Assembly (NCBI GenBank): GCA_029547745.1
Contig: JAKPOQ010000064.1
Location: 1 to 57,453 of the forward strand
Reading direction: 5' to 3'
DNA length: 57,453 nucleotides
From: Actinomycetes bacterium
Lineage (GTDB): Bacteria; Actinomycetota; Thermoleophilia; UBA2241
Part shown: piece by piece, positions 14,847 to 22,730 of the stretch
How positions within the stretch are numbered: position 1 is the stretch's first letter
Layout of the letters: the number at the start of each line of letters is the position of its first letter
Program-made: the position numbers and the translations under genes
The notes under the pieces: generated by a model
Databases searched by the model: none
Told to the model about the DNA's origin: nothing
The model's input: only the letters and a program-made list of their open reading frames with translations

Positions 14847-16100
14847 TCATGCGCCCCCGGCGCCGTCTTTCGTCACATCTGCGTCCCCGGTGCCGTCGTT
14901 CGCCAGAGACACGCCGCCGTTCGCGAGCGGCAGATCGATGACGGTGGCGGCTGCCAGCTCCTCGTCGGTGAAGTAGTGGAGGTTCGTCGTCGTGACGATC
15001 GCCTGTCCGGCGTCGGCCAGCATCGCCACGAGGAGACGACGGCGGGCGTCATCGAGTTCGCTCATCACGTCGTCGAGGAAGAGCGTTCCCGTCTCGCCCG
15101 TCCGCTCCGCCGCCAGCGCATGCTCGGCGAGCAGGAGGGCGAGGACTGCGGCGCGCTGTTCGCCCTGCGACCCGAAGAGGCGCAGGTCGCGACCGCCGGG
15201 CGGCGGACCGACCGGGCCGCAGGCTGCAGCGGTCTCGGCGCCGCGGGCTGCCCGACAGGCCTCGCCCGCGGCGCCCTCCGGCGTTTCACTAAGCTCGACG
15301 AAACGCAGGTCGTCGCGCTGTGGACCGACGTCCGTAAGCCCGCGCTGCACGTCCGCCGCCCTGCGCGCCCGCAGCCGCTCGAGCAGGGCGCTCTCGTCGT
15401 AGTCCATCCTCGCGAGCTGCGAGACGAGCTCGAGGGCGAAGCGCCCTCCATCCGGCGCCAGGGCCGCCGCGACTTCCGCGAAGCGCGCGCCGAGGGCGCG
15501 CACCACCGCGGAGCGGCGGCGGCCAAGCGCGATGGCCGAGCGCGCGAACTGTGCGTCCCAAGGGTCGAGCGTCGCGGGCGGGGCGCCGGCGCGCACGTTC
15601 GCGAGCTGTGCGTTGCGCTGCCGCAGCGCCACCTGCAGGTCGCGGACCGTCGCCGCGTACGGTGTCTCGACTGTCGCGGCATACGCATCGATGTGCGCGC
15701 GCCGCCGCGCCGGACCGCCTTTGACCAGCAGAAGACTCTCAGGGACGAAGATGAACGCCTGACAGCGGCCGCGAAGGTCGTGGAGCGCCGTCGTCTCGAG
15801 CCCATCCCAACGCACGCGCTTGCCCTCGCCGGGCGAGTAGCCGACCTCCATGGTGTGGGGACGGTCGCCCACACCGTCCATCCGCACGCTCACGCGCGTG
15901 AACCGCCGGCCCCACGCGACGAGCTTCTCTTCGCGTCTCGTCCGCGGCGAACTGCCCCGCAGAGCGAAGCACGCGCCTTCGAGGAGATTGGTCTTGCCGC
16001 TCGCGTTCGGCCCGACCACCACGTTGAGGCCGCGTCCGAAGACCACGGACGCGTCGCAGTATGAACGGAAGTTGACGAGTCTTACCTCGCTGAGGAACAC
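14847..16100 (-). CDS. recF: DNA replication and repair protein RecF
   Basis: 417 residues, GTG start at 16100 that overlaps the S4 gene by 19 bases. Walker A is GPNASGKTN, the ABC-type signature region is around FGSQGEQRAAVLALLLAEHAL, and Walker B is TLFLDDVMSELD. RecF binds gapped DNA and, with RecO/RecR, loads RecA. An Ala/Pro/Gly-rich insertion of about 30 residues before the signature (EACRAARGAETAAACGP region) is not typical, and the C-terminal tail is acidic and Gly/Asp-rich. Confidence 0.95.
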   Translation of the reverse strand: MFLSEVRLVNFRSYCDASVVFGRGLNVVVGPNASGKTNLLEGACFALRGSSPRTRREEKLVAWGRRFTRVSVRMDGVGDRPHTMEVGYSPGEGKRVRWDGLETTALHDLRGRCQAFIFVPESLLLVKGGPARRRAHIDAYAATVETPYAATVRDLQVALRQRNAQLANVRAGAPPATLDPWDAQFARSAIALGRRRSAVVRALGARFAEVAAALAPDGGRFALELVSQLARMDYDESALLERLRARRAADVQRGLTDVGPQRDDLRFVELSETPEGAAGEACRAARGAETAAACGPVGPPPGGRDLRLFGSQGEQRAAVLALLLAEHALAAERTGETGTLFLDDVMSELDDARRRLLVAMLADAGQAIVTTTNLHYFTDEELAAATVIDLPLANGGVSLANDGTGDADVTKDGAGGA

Positions 16101-16297
16101 AGCCTGAACTCCCGTCCCTCCACGGCGACCACGTCTCCGGCAAGCAGCTTGTGCCCCCGCCTCGTCTCGACGTGTCCGTTCACCCTGACAGAGCCGCTCT
16201 GCACCATGAGCTTTGCCTCGCCCCCGGTCACGGCCGCGCCGGCGAGCTTTAGGAAAGCGCCAAGTGTGACCGGGCAGCGGGCGACGACCTCGTCCAT
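16082..16297 (-). CDS. S4-domain RNA-binding protein, YaaA type
   Basis: A 71-residue single S4 domain (LGAFLKLAGAAVTGGEAK, then GSVRVNGHVETRRGHKL). In many Gram-positive bacteria a small S4 protein lies between dnaN and recF, as here. Such proteins bind RNA, but the precise target is not known. It overlaps recF and is 49 bases downstream of dnaN. Confidence 0.9.
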   Translation of the reverse strand: MDEVVARCPVTLGAFLKLAGAAVTGGEAKLMVQSGSVRVNGHVETRRGHKLLAGDVVAVEGREFRLCSSAR

Positions 16298-16346
16298 GGT
16301 GACGCGCGTCCGGCGCGGCGCTGTCGGCTCCGGCCCCAGGCGACGC

Positions 16347-17459
16347 TCAGCCGCTGAGACGGATAGGCATGATGAGGTAGATGAACGACCCCTCCCCGCC
16401 TGAGAACAGACCGGGTCGGAGCGGGTTCGTGAAGCTCAACTTCACGTCCTCCTCGTCCACCGCCTCGATGCCGTCGATGAGGTACGTGGGGTTGAACCCG
16501 ATCTCGAACTCCCCGCCGTCGTAATCGACGTCCAGGGTCTCTTCGGCCTGCCCCACGTCCTGCGTGAGCGCGCGCAAGGTCAGCTTGCCGGGGGAGAACA
16601 TCAGCCGCAACGGCGCGTTCCGCTGGGCGAGCAGGCTGATGCGACGCGCCGCCGCCGTCACGAGCTCCTTGCCGAGCGTCACCCGGTGGTCGAAACTCTC
16701 GGGGATGAGCTGCCTGTAGTTCGGGAACTGCCCGTCGATGAGCCGTGACGCGAGGTACACGTCACCGCTCTCGTCGCCAAGACGGAAGACAGCCTGGTTC
16801 TCGCTGATCGCGAGGTCGATGTCCCCGTCACCGAGCGTAGTCGCCAGGCGGGCCACCTCACTCAGGGCCTTGACGGGCACGATCGCCTGCACCTCTGCCG
16901 CGACCTCACCGCCCAACTTCGTCTCTTTGACCGCCAGACGGTAGCTGTCGGTCGCGACCATCTTGAGCGTACCTCCCGACAGGCTGACGAGCACCCCCGT
17001 GAGGATCGGCCGCGTCTCGTCCCTCGACGCGGCCCGCCCCACCTTCGTCAGCGTCTCGATGAACGGCGCACGGCCGATCGTGAGGCCGCCTTCCACGACG
17101 AACGTCGACGTCTGCGGGAAGTCACTCGCCGGCCATGAGTTCAGCGAGAACTCCGCCCGCCCTCCGCTCACGCGCAAGGCCGAATCGGCAGCCTCCAACA
17201 CGACCCTCTCACTGGGGAGGTTGCGCACGACGTCGGTGAACAGACGGGCGGGGACGACGATGTCCCCATCCTGCTCCACCGGAGTCGAGAGACTCGCCTT
17301 GATCGAGAGCTCCATGTCGGTCGCGTACAAATCGAGCCGACCGTTCGCCGCCTGGAGCAGGATGCCGGAGAGCACGGGAAGGGCGCTCCTCGTAGACGCT
17401 CCCCGCGCGATGATGTTGAGCTTGTCGACGAGGGCGGTGCGGTCGGCTGTCAGTCTCAT
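16347..17459 (-). CDS. dnaN: DNA polymerase III beta subunit (sliding clamp)
   Basis: 370 residues, ATG at 17459 with AAGGAG about 6 bases upstream. Three clamp domains are recognisable: N-terminal TALVDKLNIIARGAS with LPVLSGI, the middle domain with TRPILTGVLVSL and the C-terminal NPTYLIDGIEA, ending YLIMPIRLSG. The last segment contributes the hydrophobic pocket that binds polymerase and other clamp partners. It forms a ring dimer on DNA that confers processivity. It lies downstream of dnaA across a DnaA-box-containing spacer. Confidence 0.98.
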   Translation of the reverse strand: MRLTADRTALVDKLNIIARGASTRSALPVLSGILLQAANGRLDLYATDMELSIKASLSTPVEQDGDIVVPARLFTDVVRNLPSERVVLEAADSALRVSGGRAEFSLNSWPASDFPQTSTFVVEGGLTIGRAPFIETLTKVGRAASRDETRPILTGVLVSLSGGTLKMVATDSYRLAVKETKLGGEVAAEVQAIVPVKALSEVARLATTLGDGDIDLAISENQAVFRLGDESGDVYLASRLIDGQFPNYRQLIPESFDHRVTLGKELVTAAARRISLLAQRNAPLRLMFSPGKLTLRALTQDVGQAEETLDVDYDGGEFEIGFNPTYLIDGIEAVDEEDVKLSFTNPLRPGLFSGGEGSFIYLIMPIRLSG

Positions 17460-17795
17460 GCGGGCTCCTTATTACTACAGAGAATGAAGGTATCTCTGTC
17501 CGTCGTCATCGTAAGGCCTGTGGATGACGTGGTCTGTCGTGGTTTGCCCTGCACCTGCACGCCGGCGCCGTGTGGAGCGATCTGTGGATGGTCTGTGGAG
17601 TGTGTGACGCAGTCGCTCACACGGCCTCCGTCGTCGCCGGAAGCATAGCCTGTTTGCCGCCGCTTTGTCAGTCTGTCCACCGCGCCGGTCGGGTTTGTGA
17701 ACAGGGGATGTGGAAACAGGGCGTGCGATGCGCACGAGTAGGGTGCGTGACATGCAGGAGCAGGGCGCGCGATACGTACGGGCGCCGGGCGAAGC
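17460..17795. other. dnaA-dnaN spacer with clustered DnaA-box-like sites (part of oriC)
   Basis: This 336-base gene-free stretch holds six sequences related to the DnaA box (TTATCCACA or its complement): TGTGGATGA at 17519, TGTGGAGCG at 17571, TGTGGATGG at 17583, TGTGGAGTG at 17594, CTGTCCACC at 17673 and TGTGGAAAC at 17709. Most match 6-8 of 9 positions. In many actinobacteria oriC lies in this spacer. No strongly AT-rich unwinding element is visible. Confidence 0.6.
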
Positions 17796-19256
17796 TCAGC
17801 GCCCGGACTTGACGCGCGCCGTGATGAGTTGCACGAGGTCGTGCAGTTGACGATCGTGGCCGTCTTTTAGCTGGCGCTCGATCTTGCTCACAGCGTAGAG
17901 GACGGTCGTGTGGTGGCGTCCACCGAACTTGTCGCCGATCTGCGGCAACGATGACTCGGTGAGCTCACGGGCGAGGTACATGGCGATCTGTCGCGCGTAG
18001 GCGACGTCCTGGGTCCGGCGGCTACCGCGAAGGTCGTTGACGTGCATGCCGAACTGGCGTGCCACCTCGGCTTGGACCATCTCGACGGTGACGGGGTGCG
18101 CGTAGGCTTTGGGCAAGATGTCGCGCAGGGCCTCCTTGGCGAGGTCCAGCGTGACCTCGACGCCGCGGATCGACGCGTAGCTGACCGTACGTGTGAGGGC
18201 GCCGTAGAGTTCGCGGATGTTCGCCGTGACGCGGGCCGCGATCCACTCCAGGACCTCGGGCTCGGCGATCTGATACCCCTCCCACTTGACCTGTCGACGA
18301 AGGATGGCGATCCGGGTCTCGAGGTCGGGACGGCTGATGTCGACGACAACTCCCTGGCCGAAGCGCGAGCGCAGGCGTTCTTCGAGCTCCTCCAGCTCGC
18401 GCGGCGGGCGGTCCGAAGTCATGACGATCTGCCGCCCCGCCTCGTAGAGCGAGTTGAAGGTGTGGAAGAACTCCACCTGGGTCTGCTGCTTCTCGGCGAG
18501 GAACTGCACGTCGTCGACGAGGAGCACGTCGTTGGCGCGGTACGACTGCTTGAAGCCCTCGATACGGCCCTTGTCCGTCACCGCGTTGATGAAGTCATCG
18601 GTGAAGCGCTCGACAGTGACGTACTTGACCTGGAGAGAAGGGTGGTTCTCGACGACGGCGTGGGCGATCGCCTGGATGAGGTGGGTCTTGCCGAGACCCG
18701 TGTCGGCGTAGATGAACACGGGGTTGTACGCCCCGGCCGGCGTCTCGGCCACGCTGTGCGCGACGGCGGTCGCGTACTCGTTATGGGGCCCGACGACGAA
18801 CCGGTCGAAGATGTATCGGGGGTTGAGGTCGGCGAGCACCGGGGGCGAGGCCCCGGCGGCGCGTCCACCACGCGGGACGCGCCGCCGCGCCGGCGGCCGG
18901 GCCTCGCCCCCGCTCCCGGCCTCGCCCCCGCTTCCGGCCTCGATCGTCTGTTCCGTCTTCTCGTCGGCCGCCTCGCCCAGCGCTGCGGCGCGCTCGTCGA
19001 CGACGAGGCTGAGGTGGACACTGTCGCCCAGCACCTGAGCGAGGGCGTCGCTCACGCGCCCGGCGAAGCGCTTCTCGATCCAGTCCTTGGCGAAATCGTT
19101 AGGTACCCCGAGGATGAAGGCGCCGTTGGTGAGGTCGATCGGCAACGTGCGGTCGAACCACAACCGGAACGTGCGCTCGTTCATCTGTGTGCGCAACTGT
19201 TCGCGGACCTCGTTCCAGATGAGTGTGAGCTGGTCGGCGATGGGTGATGCCCCCAG
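17796..19256 (-). CDS. dnaA: Chromosomal replication initiator DnaA, start uncertain (CTG proposed)
   Basis: Contains domain I (IWNEVREQLRTQ..FRLWF), a Gly/Pro/Arg-rich linker, the AAA+ domain (Walker A ADTGLGKTH, Walker B LLVDDVQF, sensor MTSDRPP) and the DNA-binding domain IV (signature GGRHHTTVLYAV). DnaA binds DnaA boxes and opens oriC. The first conventional start, TTG at 19196, would cut off the first helix of domain I. The only start-like codons farther up are CTG at 19256 and 19277. I propose CTG 19256 (486 residues). The frame is continuous back to the TGA of the upstream GHKL gene. Confidence 0.93.
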   Translation of the reverse strand: MGASPIADQLTLIWNEVREQLRTQMNERTFRLWFDRTLPIDLTNGAFILGVPNDFAKDWIEKRFAGRVSDALAQVLGDSVHLSLVVDERAAALGEAADEKTEQTIEAGSGGEAGSGGEARPPARRRVPRGGRAAGASPPVLADLNPRYIFDRFVVGPHNEYATAVAHSVAETPAGAYNPVFIYADTGLGKTHLIQAIAHAVVENHPSLQVKYVTVERFTDDFINAVTDKGRIEGFKQSYRANDVLLVDDVQFLAEKQQTQVEFFHTFNSLYEAGRQIVMTSDRPPRELEELEERLRSRFGQGVVVDISRPDLETRIAILRRQVKWEGYQIAEPEVLEWIAARVTANIRELYGALTRTVSYASIRGVEVTLDLAKEALRDILPKAYAHPVTVEMVQAEVARQFGMHVNDLRGSRRTQDVAYARQIAMYLARELTESSLPQIGDKFGGRHHTTVLYAVSKIERQLKDGHDRQLHDLVQLITARVKSGR

Positions 19257-19301
19257 TGTCCGGGGACGCGGCGGCAGATCCCCGGAGAGGTCGAGCGTCG
19301 G

Positions 19302-20153
19302 TCAGACGATGCTGTCGAGCAGGCGCAACCCTTCCTCGCGCAAGCCCCGCTTGCCGTCGCCGAGCGAGTGTATCAACCCCTTCTGTTCCAGTAAATTGAG
19401 GTCGCGGAAGGCCGTCGCGGGGGAGATCCCGAGCTCGCGCGCGACGGCCTTCGGTCCCGCCGACCCGAGCTCCATGAGCAGGACGAGGACCTTCGTCTGT
19501 CGCGTCGTCAGCTTGACCGACGGGGCTTCGCGGTGCGCTTCCTCCTCCCGCGGGCGGCTGGGCAGCTTGATGGTCACGACGGCGCCCCCGCCCAGATTGT
19601 CCTCCACGGTGAGTACGCCGCGCAGGAACTGCAACGCCTCCCGCGCGATCGGCAATCCCGACCCTACGCCGCGGATGAACCGGCGCTGCGCGGACGTCGC
19701 CGTCGTGAACCCCGGGAGGAAGGCACGCTCCTTCTCCTCGATGCCGGGACCATGGTCCGAGATGCGGATCGTCTGGCCGTTGTCGAGAACGGTCACCACG
19801 ACGTCACAAAACGACGCGTGGAGCAGGTTCTCGATGAGCTCCTGGATGACGGTGAAGGGGATCTGACCGCCCTGCTCGCGGCACGAGTTGTAAGTCTTCT
19901 CCGCAAGCGACGCTATCAGCGCCGGGAGGTCTTTCTCTTCCACGGCGATGATCCGCGGCGGGCTGGTGAGTGTGTCGTAGACGGCGATGCGGGGCGCCCC
20001 CGGCCCCTGGGGCGCGGTCAGGGGGGGCGGCTCGTCGCCGGCGGCCGGAACGGCCGCCGGCGACGAGCCGCCCCTGGCCGCAGCCACATTGTCGTCGGGG
20101 GGCCTGGTGGCCGCCCGGCTCTCGGCGAGGAGCCTGTCGAGGAACGACTCCAT
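19302..20153 (-). CDS. GHKL-ATPase protein with C-terminal winged-helix domain, upstream of dnaA
   Basis: 283 residues. Residues 1-55 are a low-complexity Pro/Ala-rich lead. Residues of about 95-215 form a histidine-kinase-like ATPase fold: N-box IQELIENLLHASF, G1 SDHGPGI, and a GVGSGLPIA segment. There is no phospho-acceptor histidine domain, so it resembles an anti-sigma-type or stand-alone GHKL ATPase. The C-terminal 60 residues (LTTRQTKVLVLLMELGSAGPKAVA and STPATAFRDLNLLEQKGL-like segment) form a winged helix. It lies immediately upstream of dnaA in the same reading frame, 45-105 bases apart, suggesting co-expression and a possible link to replication control. Function is not established. 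Confidence 0.85.
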   Translation of the reverse strand: MESFLDRLLAESRAATRPPDDNVAAARGGSSPAAVPAAGDEPPPLTAPQGPGAPRIAVYDTLTSPPRIIAVEEKDLPALIASLAEKTYNSCREQGGQIPFTVIQELIENLLHASFCDVVVTVLDNGQTIRISDHGPGIEEKERAFLPGFTTATSAQRRFIRGVGSGLPIAREALQFLRGVLTVEDNLGGGAVVTIKLPSRPREEEAHREAPSVKLTTRQTKVLVLLMELGSAGPKAVARELGISPATAFRDLNLLEQKGLIHSLGDGKRGLREEGLRLLDSIV

Positions 20154-20163
20154 GGGGGCGACG

Positions 20164-20169
20164 AGTATA
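20164..20169 (-). promoter_or_regulatory. -10 element for the GHKL-dnaA unit, giving a nearly leaderless mRNA
   Basis: Minus-strand TATACT ends 11 bases before the ATG at 20153, so a start of transcription about 7 bases later leaves only a few untranslated bases. There is no Shine-Dalgarno sequence before this ATG. Nearby DnaA-box-like sequences could provide autoregulation. Confidence 0.45.
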
Positions 20170-20240
20170 GCACCGCCACCTCGCGCTGAAACGCGTTCCG
20201 CAAGGCCAGGCGAGCTCGCTCAGAGTCTCTTCGGGAAGAC

Positions 20241-20565
20241 TTGTCCACAGGGTGTTCAAGAACTGTGGAGACGCTTTCAGTCACGACAGCGTAAGTCCTC
20301 CAATTTGCGACAGTTGTGGAAAATCGTGTTTCACGACGCGGTGACGATGGCAGAGCGTCTCGTCCGAGACCGCGGAGAGGTAGGCGACGGTGTCGACCCT
20401 GCGTCGCCACGTGAGCGCGGCATGAAAAGACCTGCGTGATGGCCCCTTTGTCGATGATCTGACAAGGGCGGACGTTGTCAAGAGCACTCGTCCCCGTCAA
20501 CGCCTTATCCACGGCAGTCGTGAGCCTGTGAGCACGGCAAATGATCGTTGTCCACATTTTCCACA
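20241..20565. other. oriC: Probable chromosomal origin, second DnaA-box cluster
   Basis: DnaA-box-like sites: TTGTCCACA at 20241, TGTGGAGAC at 20264 (complement orientation), TGTGGAAAA at 20315 (complement), TTATCCACG at 20505, TTGTCCACA at 20548 and TTTTCCACA directly after it at 20557. The last two are adjacent direct repeats. The stretch 20154-20642 has no gene. Genes to the left run on the minus strand and genes to the right mostly on the plus strand, as expected where two forks diverge. Together with the dnaA-dnaN spacer this looks like a bipartite origin flanking dnaA. Confidence 0.7.
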
Positions 20566-20642
20566 GACGCCGGTGAACGGCCGCCCTCCACTCTGAAACG
20601 GTCGCTGGACCGGCGCCCTCGTCGGCGCTACACTCCGGAATG

Positions 20643-20760
20643 TCCCTGCGGAGCTCCTGATGAGGGGCTGAGAAGGCGCTTCCTAGCGCCGACGCACCGA
20701 ACCTGACCACCTGCGGGTGGCGGCGTCATCCGACGCTGCTGGGTAATGCCAGCGAAGGGA
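20643..20760 (+). ncRNA. TPP riboswitch (THI element) with an extra hairpin
   Basis: Recognisable by CTGAGA (20668-20673), AACCTGA (20700-20706) and GGGTAATGCCAGCG (20741-20754), closed by P1 TCCCT (20643) with AGGGA (20756-20760). Between AACCTGA and the TAATGCC element there are about 30 additional bases that include a hairpin (20719-20738, GCGGCGTC with GACGCTGC) not needed in the minimal motif. The 3' strand of P1 is the purine-rich ribosome-binding site of thiT, so ligand binding would hide it and block translation. Confidence 0.93.
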
Positions 20761-20769
20761 GAGATGAGC

Positions 20770-21363
20770 ATGGAGTCCCACTCGGTCACCCTCTCCGGGG
20801 TGCGTGCGCGCCTCAACTTCAACCCGGCGCGCTGGGGCGTGCAGGCTTACGCCGAACTCGGTGTCGCGGTGGCGCTCGCCGCCGTGCTCGGCCAGGTGCG
20901 CCTGTTCGGCATGCCTCAGGGCGGCTCCGTGAGCCTGGAGCTGCTCCCGATCGTCTTCATCGCCGCGCGCCGCGGCGTCGCCCCGGCGCTGGCCGCCGGG
21001 GCGACCTACGGTCTTCTTCAGCTCATCCTGCCCGGGGCGTTCGTCTATCACCCACTGCAAGCGTTCCTCGACTACCCGCTGGCCTTCGCTGCTCTCGCGG
21101 TCGCCGGGGTGGTGGGCGCGACCGGCCTCAAGTCACTGGCGGTCGCGGTCGCGCTGGGTCAGGGGAGCCGCTTCGTGTGCCACTTCCTCTCGGGGCTGAT
21201 CTTCTTCGCCGAATACGCCCCGGCATGGGAGGCGCCGTGGCTCTACGCGATCACCTACAACCTGCTGTACCTCGTGCCCGAGGCCCTACTCACATGGGTG
21301 TTGCTGTGGCCGTTGCTCAAGGCGTACGACGCCGCGTTCCCGGGTGTGAGGGCGCCACGGTGA
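20770..21363 (+). CDS. thiT: Thiamine transporter ThiT (ECF-type S component)
   Basis: A membrane protein of about 197 residues with six hydrophobic segments. Family features are FGMPQGGSVSLELLP near residue 55, YHPLQAFLDYPLAF, the conserved histidine in SRFVCHFLSGLIFFAEYAP and ITYNLLYLVPEA near the end, which form the thiamine pocket. The ATG at 20764 is only two bases from the GGGAG site; the ATG at 20770 has correct spacing, so I chose it. It is controlled by the TPP riboswitch. The ECF energising module (EcfAA'T) is not in the window. Confidence 0.93.
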   Translation: MESHSVTLSGVRARLNFNPARWGVQAYAELGVAVALAAVLGQVRLFGMPQGGSVSLELLPIVFIAARRGVAPALAAGATYGLLQLILPGAFVYHPLQAFLDYPLAFAALAVAGVVGATGLKSLAVAVALGQGSRFVCHFLSGLIFFAEYAPAWEAPWLYAITYNLLYLVPEALLTWVLLWPLLKAYDAAFPGVRAPR

Positions 21364-22088
21364 GCCTCGCCGCCGTCTTCCTCGACGGCACGTACGAGGA
21401 CGGGGACTACTACGTCGCCTGGGCGCTGGCGGCCGACCTGGTCGTGGCTGCGGACGGCGGCGGCGGGTTCCTCGCCGCCGCCGGATTGACGCCGGACGCG
21501 CTGGTCGGCGACTTCGACTCGCTCGACGAGGCGGCGGTCGAGGAGGCGCGCGCCCGGGGGGCACGCGTCGTCCGCCACCCGGTCCGCAAGGACCAGACCG
21601 ACGGAGAGCTCGCGGCGGCCGAGGCGCTGCGCGCCGGCGCGGGAGAGATCGTCCTTGCCGGCGCCCTCGGCGCCCTCGACCACGTCCTCGGCCATCTCGC
21701 GCTCCTGGGCCGCGTCGAGGCGGGTGGTACGCCGGCGCGGCTCGTGGCCCCGGACCTGACGGTGCGCGTGCTCACCGCGCCGGCGATCGTGAGCCTCGAC
21801 GCGGCCCCCGGCACCCGCGTCTCCCTCGCGCCGCTCGCCGGTGATTGTGTCGTCACCCTCGCGGGCTTCGCCTATCCCCTCGTTCGCGGGCGCCTGCCGG
21901 GCGACGCCTGCCTCGGTCTGGGCAATGCGGTGGCCGCTCCGGCGACGCCGGGAGGTCGGTCAGGCGTACCGTTGGGCGGCCAGGCGAAGATCGACCTGCA
22001 TGAAGGCCGGGTCACCGTCCTCGTGGCGAGCGGGCGCGAGTCCTTCGGCGGTCTGGTCCTGCCTGACCTCTCGGGGGTGGACGGTTGA
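21360..22088 (+). CDS. thiN: Thiamine pyrophosphokinase
   Basis: 242 residues with a GTG start overlapping the thiT stop (GTGA). It transfers pyrophosphate from ATP to thiamine to give TPP. Family motifs are VVAADGGGGFLAAAGL, VGDFDSLD and KDQTDGELA in the catalytic domain, followed by the C-terminal beta-sandwich (thiamine-binding). In this riboswitch-controlled operon it activates the thiamine imported by ThiT. Confidence 0.95.
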   Translation: MSLAAVFLDGTYEDGDYYVAWALAADLVVAADGGGGFLAAAGLTPDALVGDFDSLDEAAVEEARARGARVVRHPVRKDQTDGELAAAEALRAGAGEIVLAGALGALDHVLGHLALLGRVEAGGTPARLVAPDLTVRVLTAPAIVSLDAAPGTRVSLAPLAGDCVVTLAGFAYPLVRGRLPGDACLGLGNAVAAPATPGGRSGVPLGGQAKIDLHEGRVTVLVASGRESFGGLVLPDLSGVDG

Positions 22089-22495
22089 ACGAGGGGCGCC
22101 TCGCCGGGCGTCTCGCGCTGGCCTGGGCCGGCATCGTGCTCGCCTTCGCCGTCATGCCGGTCCATGAGCTCCTGGGGGGCACGATAGGCGAGCGCGAGAC
22201 TCTGGCGACGCAGGCCGGTCACTTCCTGGAGTTCGCCCTGCTGGCGGGGCTCCTTGCGGGTTGGGCCTGTGCGCGCATGGAGGCGGTATGGCAGGCCATG
22301 GCCGCCGCGTGGCTCGCGGCGACCGCCTACGGCGCTCTCATCGAAGTCCTGCAGATGCCGCTGCCGTACCGGTCGGCGCAGTGGGGCGATCTCGCCATGG
22401 ATGCAGGCGGCGCCGGCGCCGGCCTGCTCGTCCTCCTCGTCCTCAGGTGGACCCGCTGTCCGAGGGCGCCTGCAGGCCGAAGGCGCGCCGGATGA
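22085..22495 (+). CDS. VanZ-family membrane protein
   Basis: 136 residues, TTG start overlapping the thiN stop by 4 bases. Four hydrophobic segments and the VanZ-type pattern H-F-x-E-F-A-L-L, YGALIEVLQ, RSAQWGDLAMDAGGA are visible. VanZ-like proteins are widespread with poorly defined roles, and there is no glycopeptide-resistance context here. Its last 53 bases overlap the convergent FlgM-like gene. Confidence 0.85.
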   Translation: MNEGRLAGRLALAWAGIVLAFAVMPVHELLGGTIGERETLATQAGHFLEFALLAGLLAGWACARMEAVWQAMAAAWLAATAYGALIEVLQMPLPYRSAQWGDLAMDAGGAGAGLLVLLVLRWTRCPRAPAGRRRAG

Positions 22496-22640
22496 TGCGT
22501 GCCGCGACCTCTTCGGAGGGGACGCGATAGGCGCTTCTGTGCACGAGGTCCTTGATGGTCTCGAGGCGCTGCTCCTGGCGGTTCTCCATGTCCTCCATGT
22601 CGTCTCTCATGCGCGAAGCCTGCGGTTCGGCGGACGTCAT
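22443..22640 (-). CDS. FlgM-like anti-sigma factor
   Basis: 65 residues with a good AAGGAG 6 bases before the ATG. The C-terminal half (RLETIKDLVHRSAYRV followed by SEEVAARIIRRAF) matches the anti-sigma-28 FlgM helix pattern. FlgM binds and inhibits the flagellar sigma factor. No flagellar gene or sigma factor lies in the window, so the partner is unknown. It is divergent from moeA across a short spacer with an inverted repeat. Confidence 0.65.
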   Translation of the reverse strand: MTSAEPQASRMRDDMEDMENRQEQRLETIKDLVHRSAYRVPSEEVAARIIRRAFGLQAPSDSGST

Positions 22641-22691
22641 CCGGGACTCCTTCGACTGCTCACTCTGCTTATCGGACGACTCCCGCGCGAG

Positions 22692-22711
22692 GTTTACTTA
22701 CAAGCGTAAAC
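22692..22711. promoter_or_regulatory. AT-rich inverted repeat between flgM-like gene and moeA
   Basis: GTTTAC and GTAAAC flank 8 bases in an otherwise very GC-rich spacer of 90 bases between divergent genes. The size and symmetry suit an operator for a dimeric helix-turn-helix repressor or activator. Nothing identifies the regulator. Confidence 0.45.
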
Positions 22712-22730
22712 AGTTGAGACTTCGTGAGAC

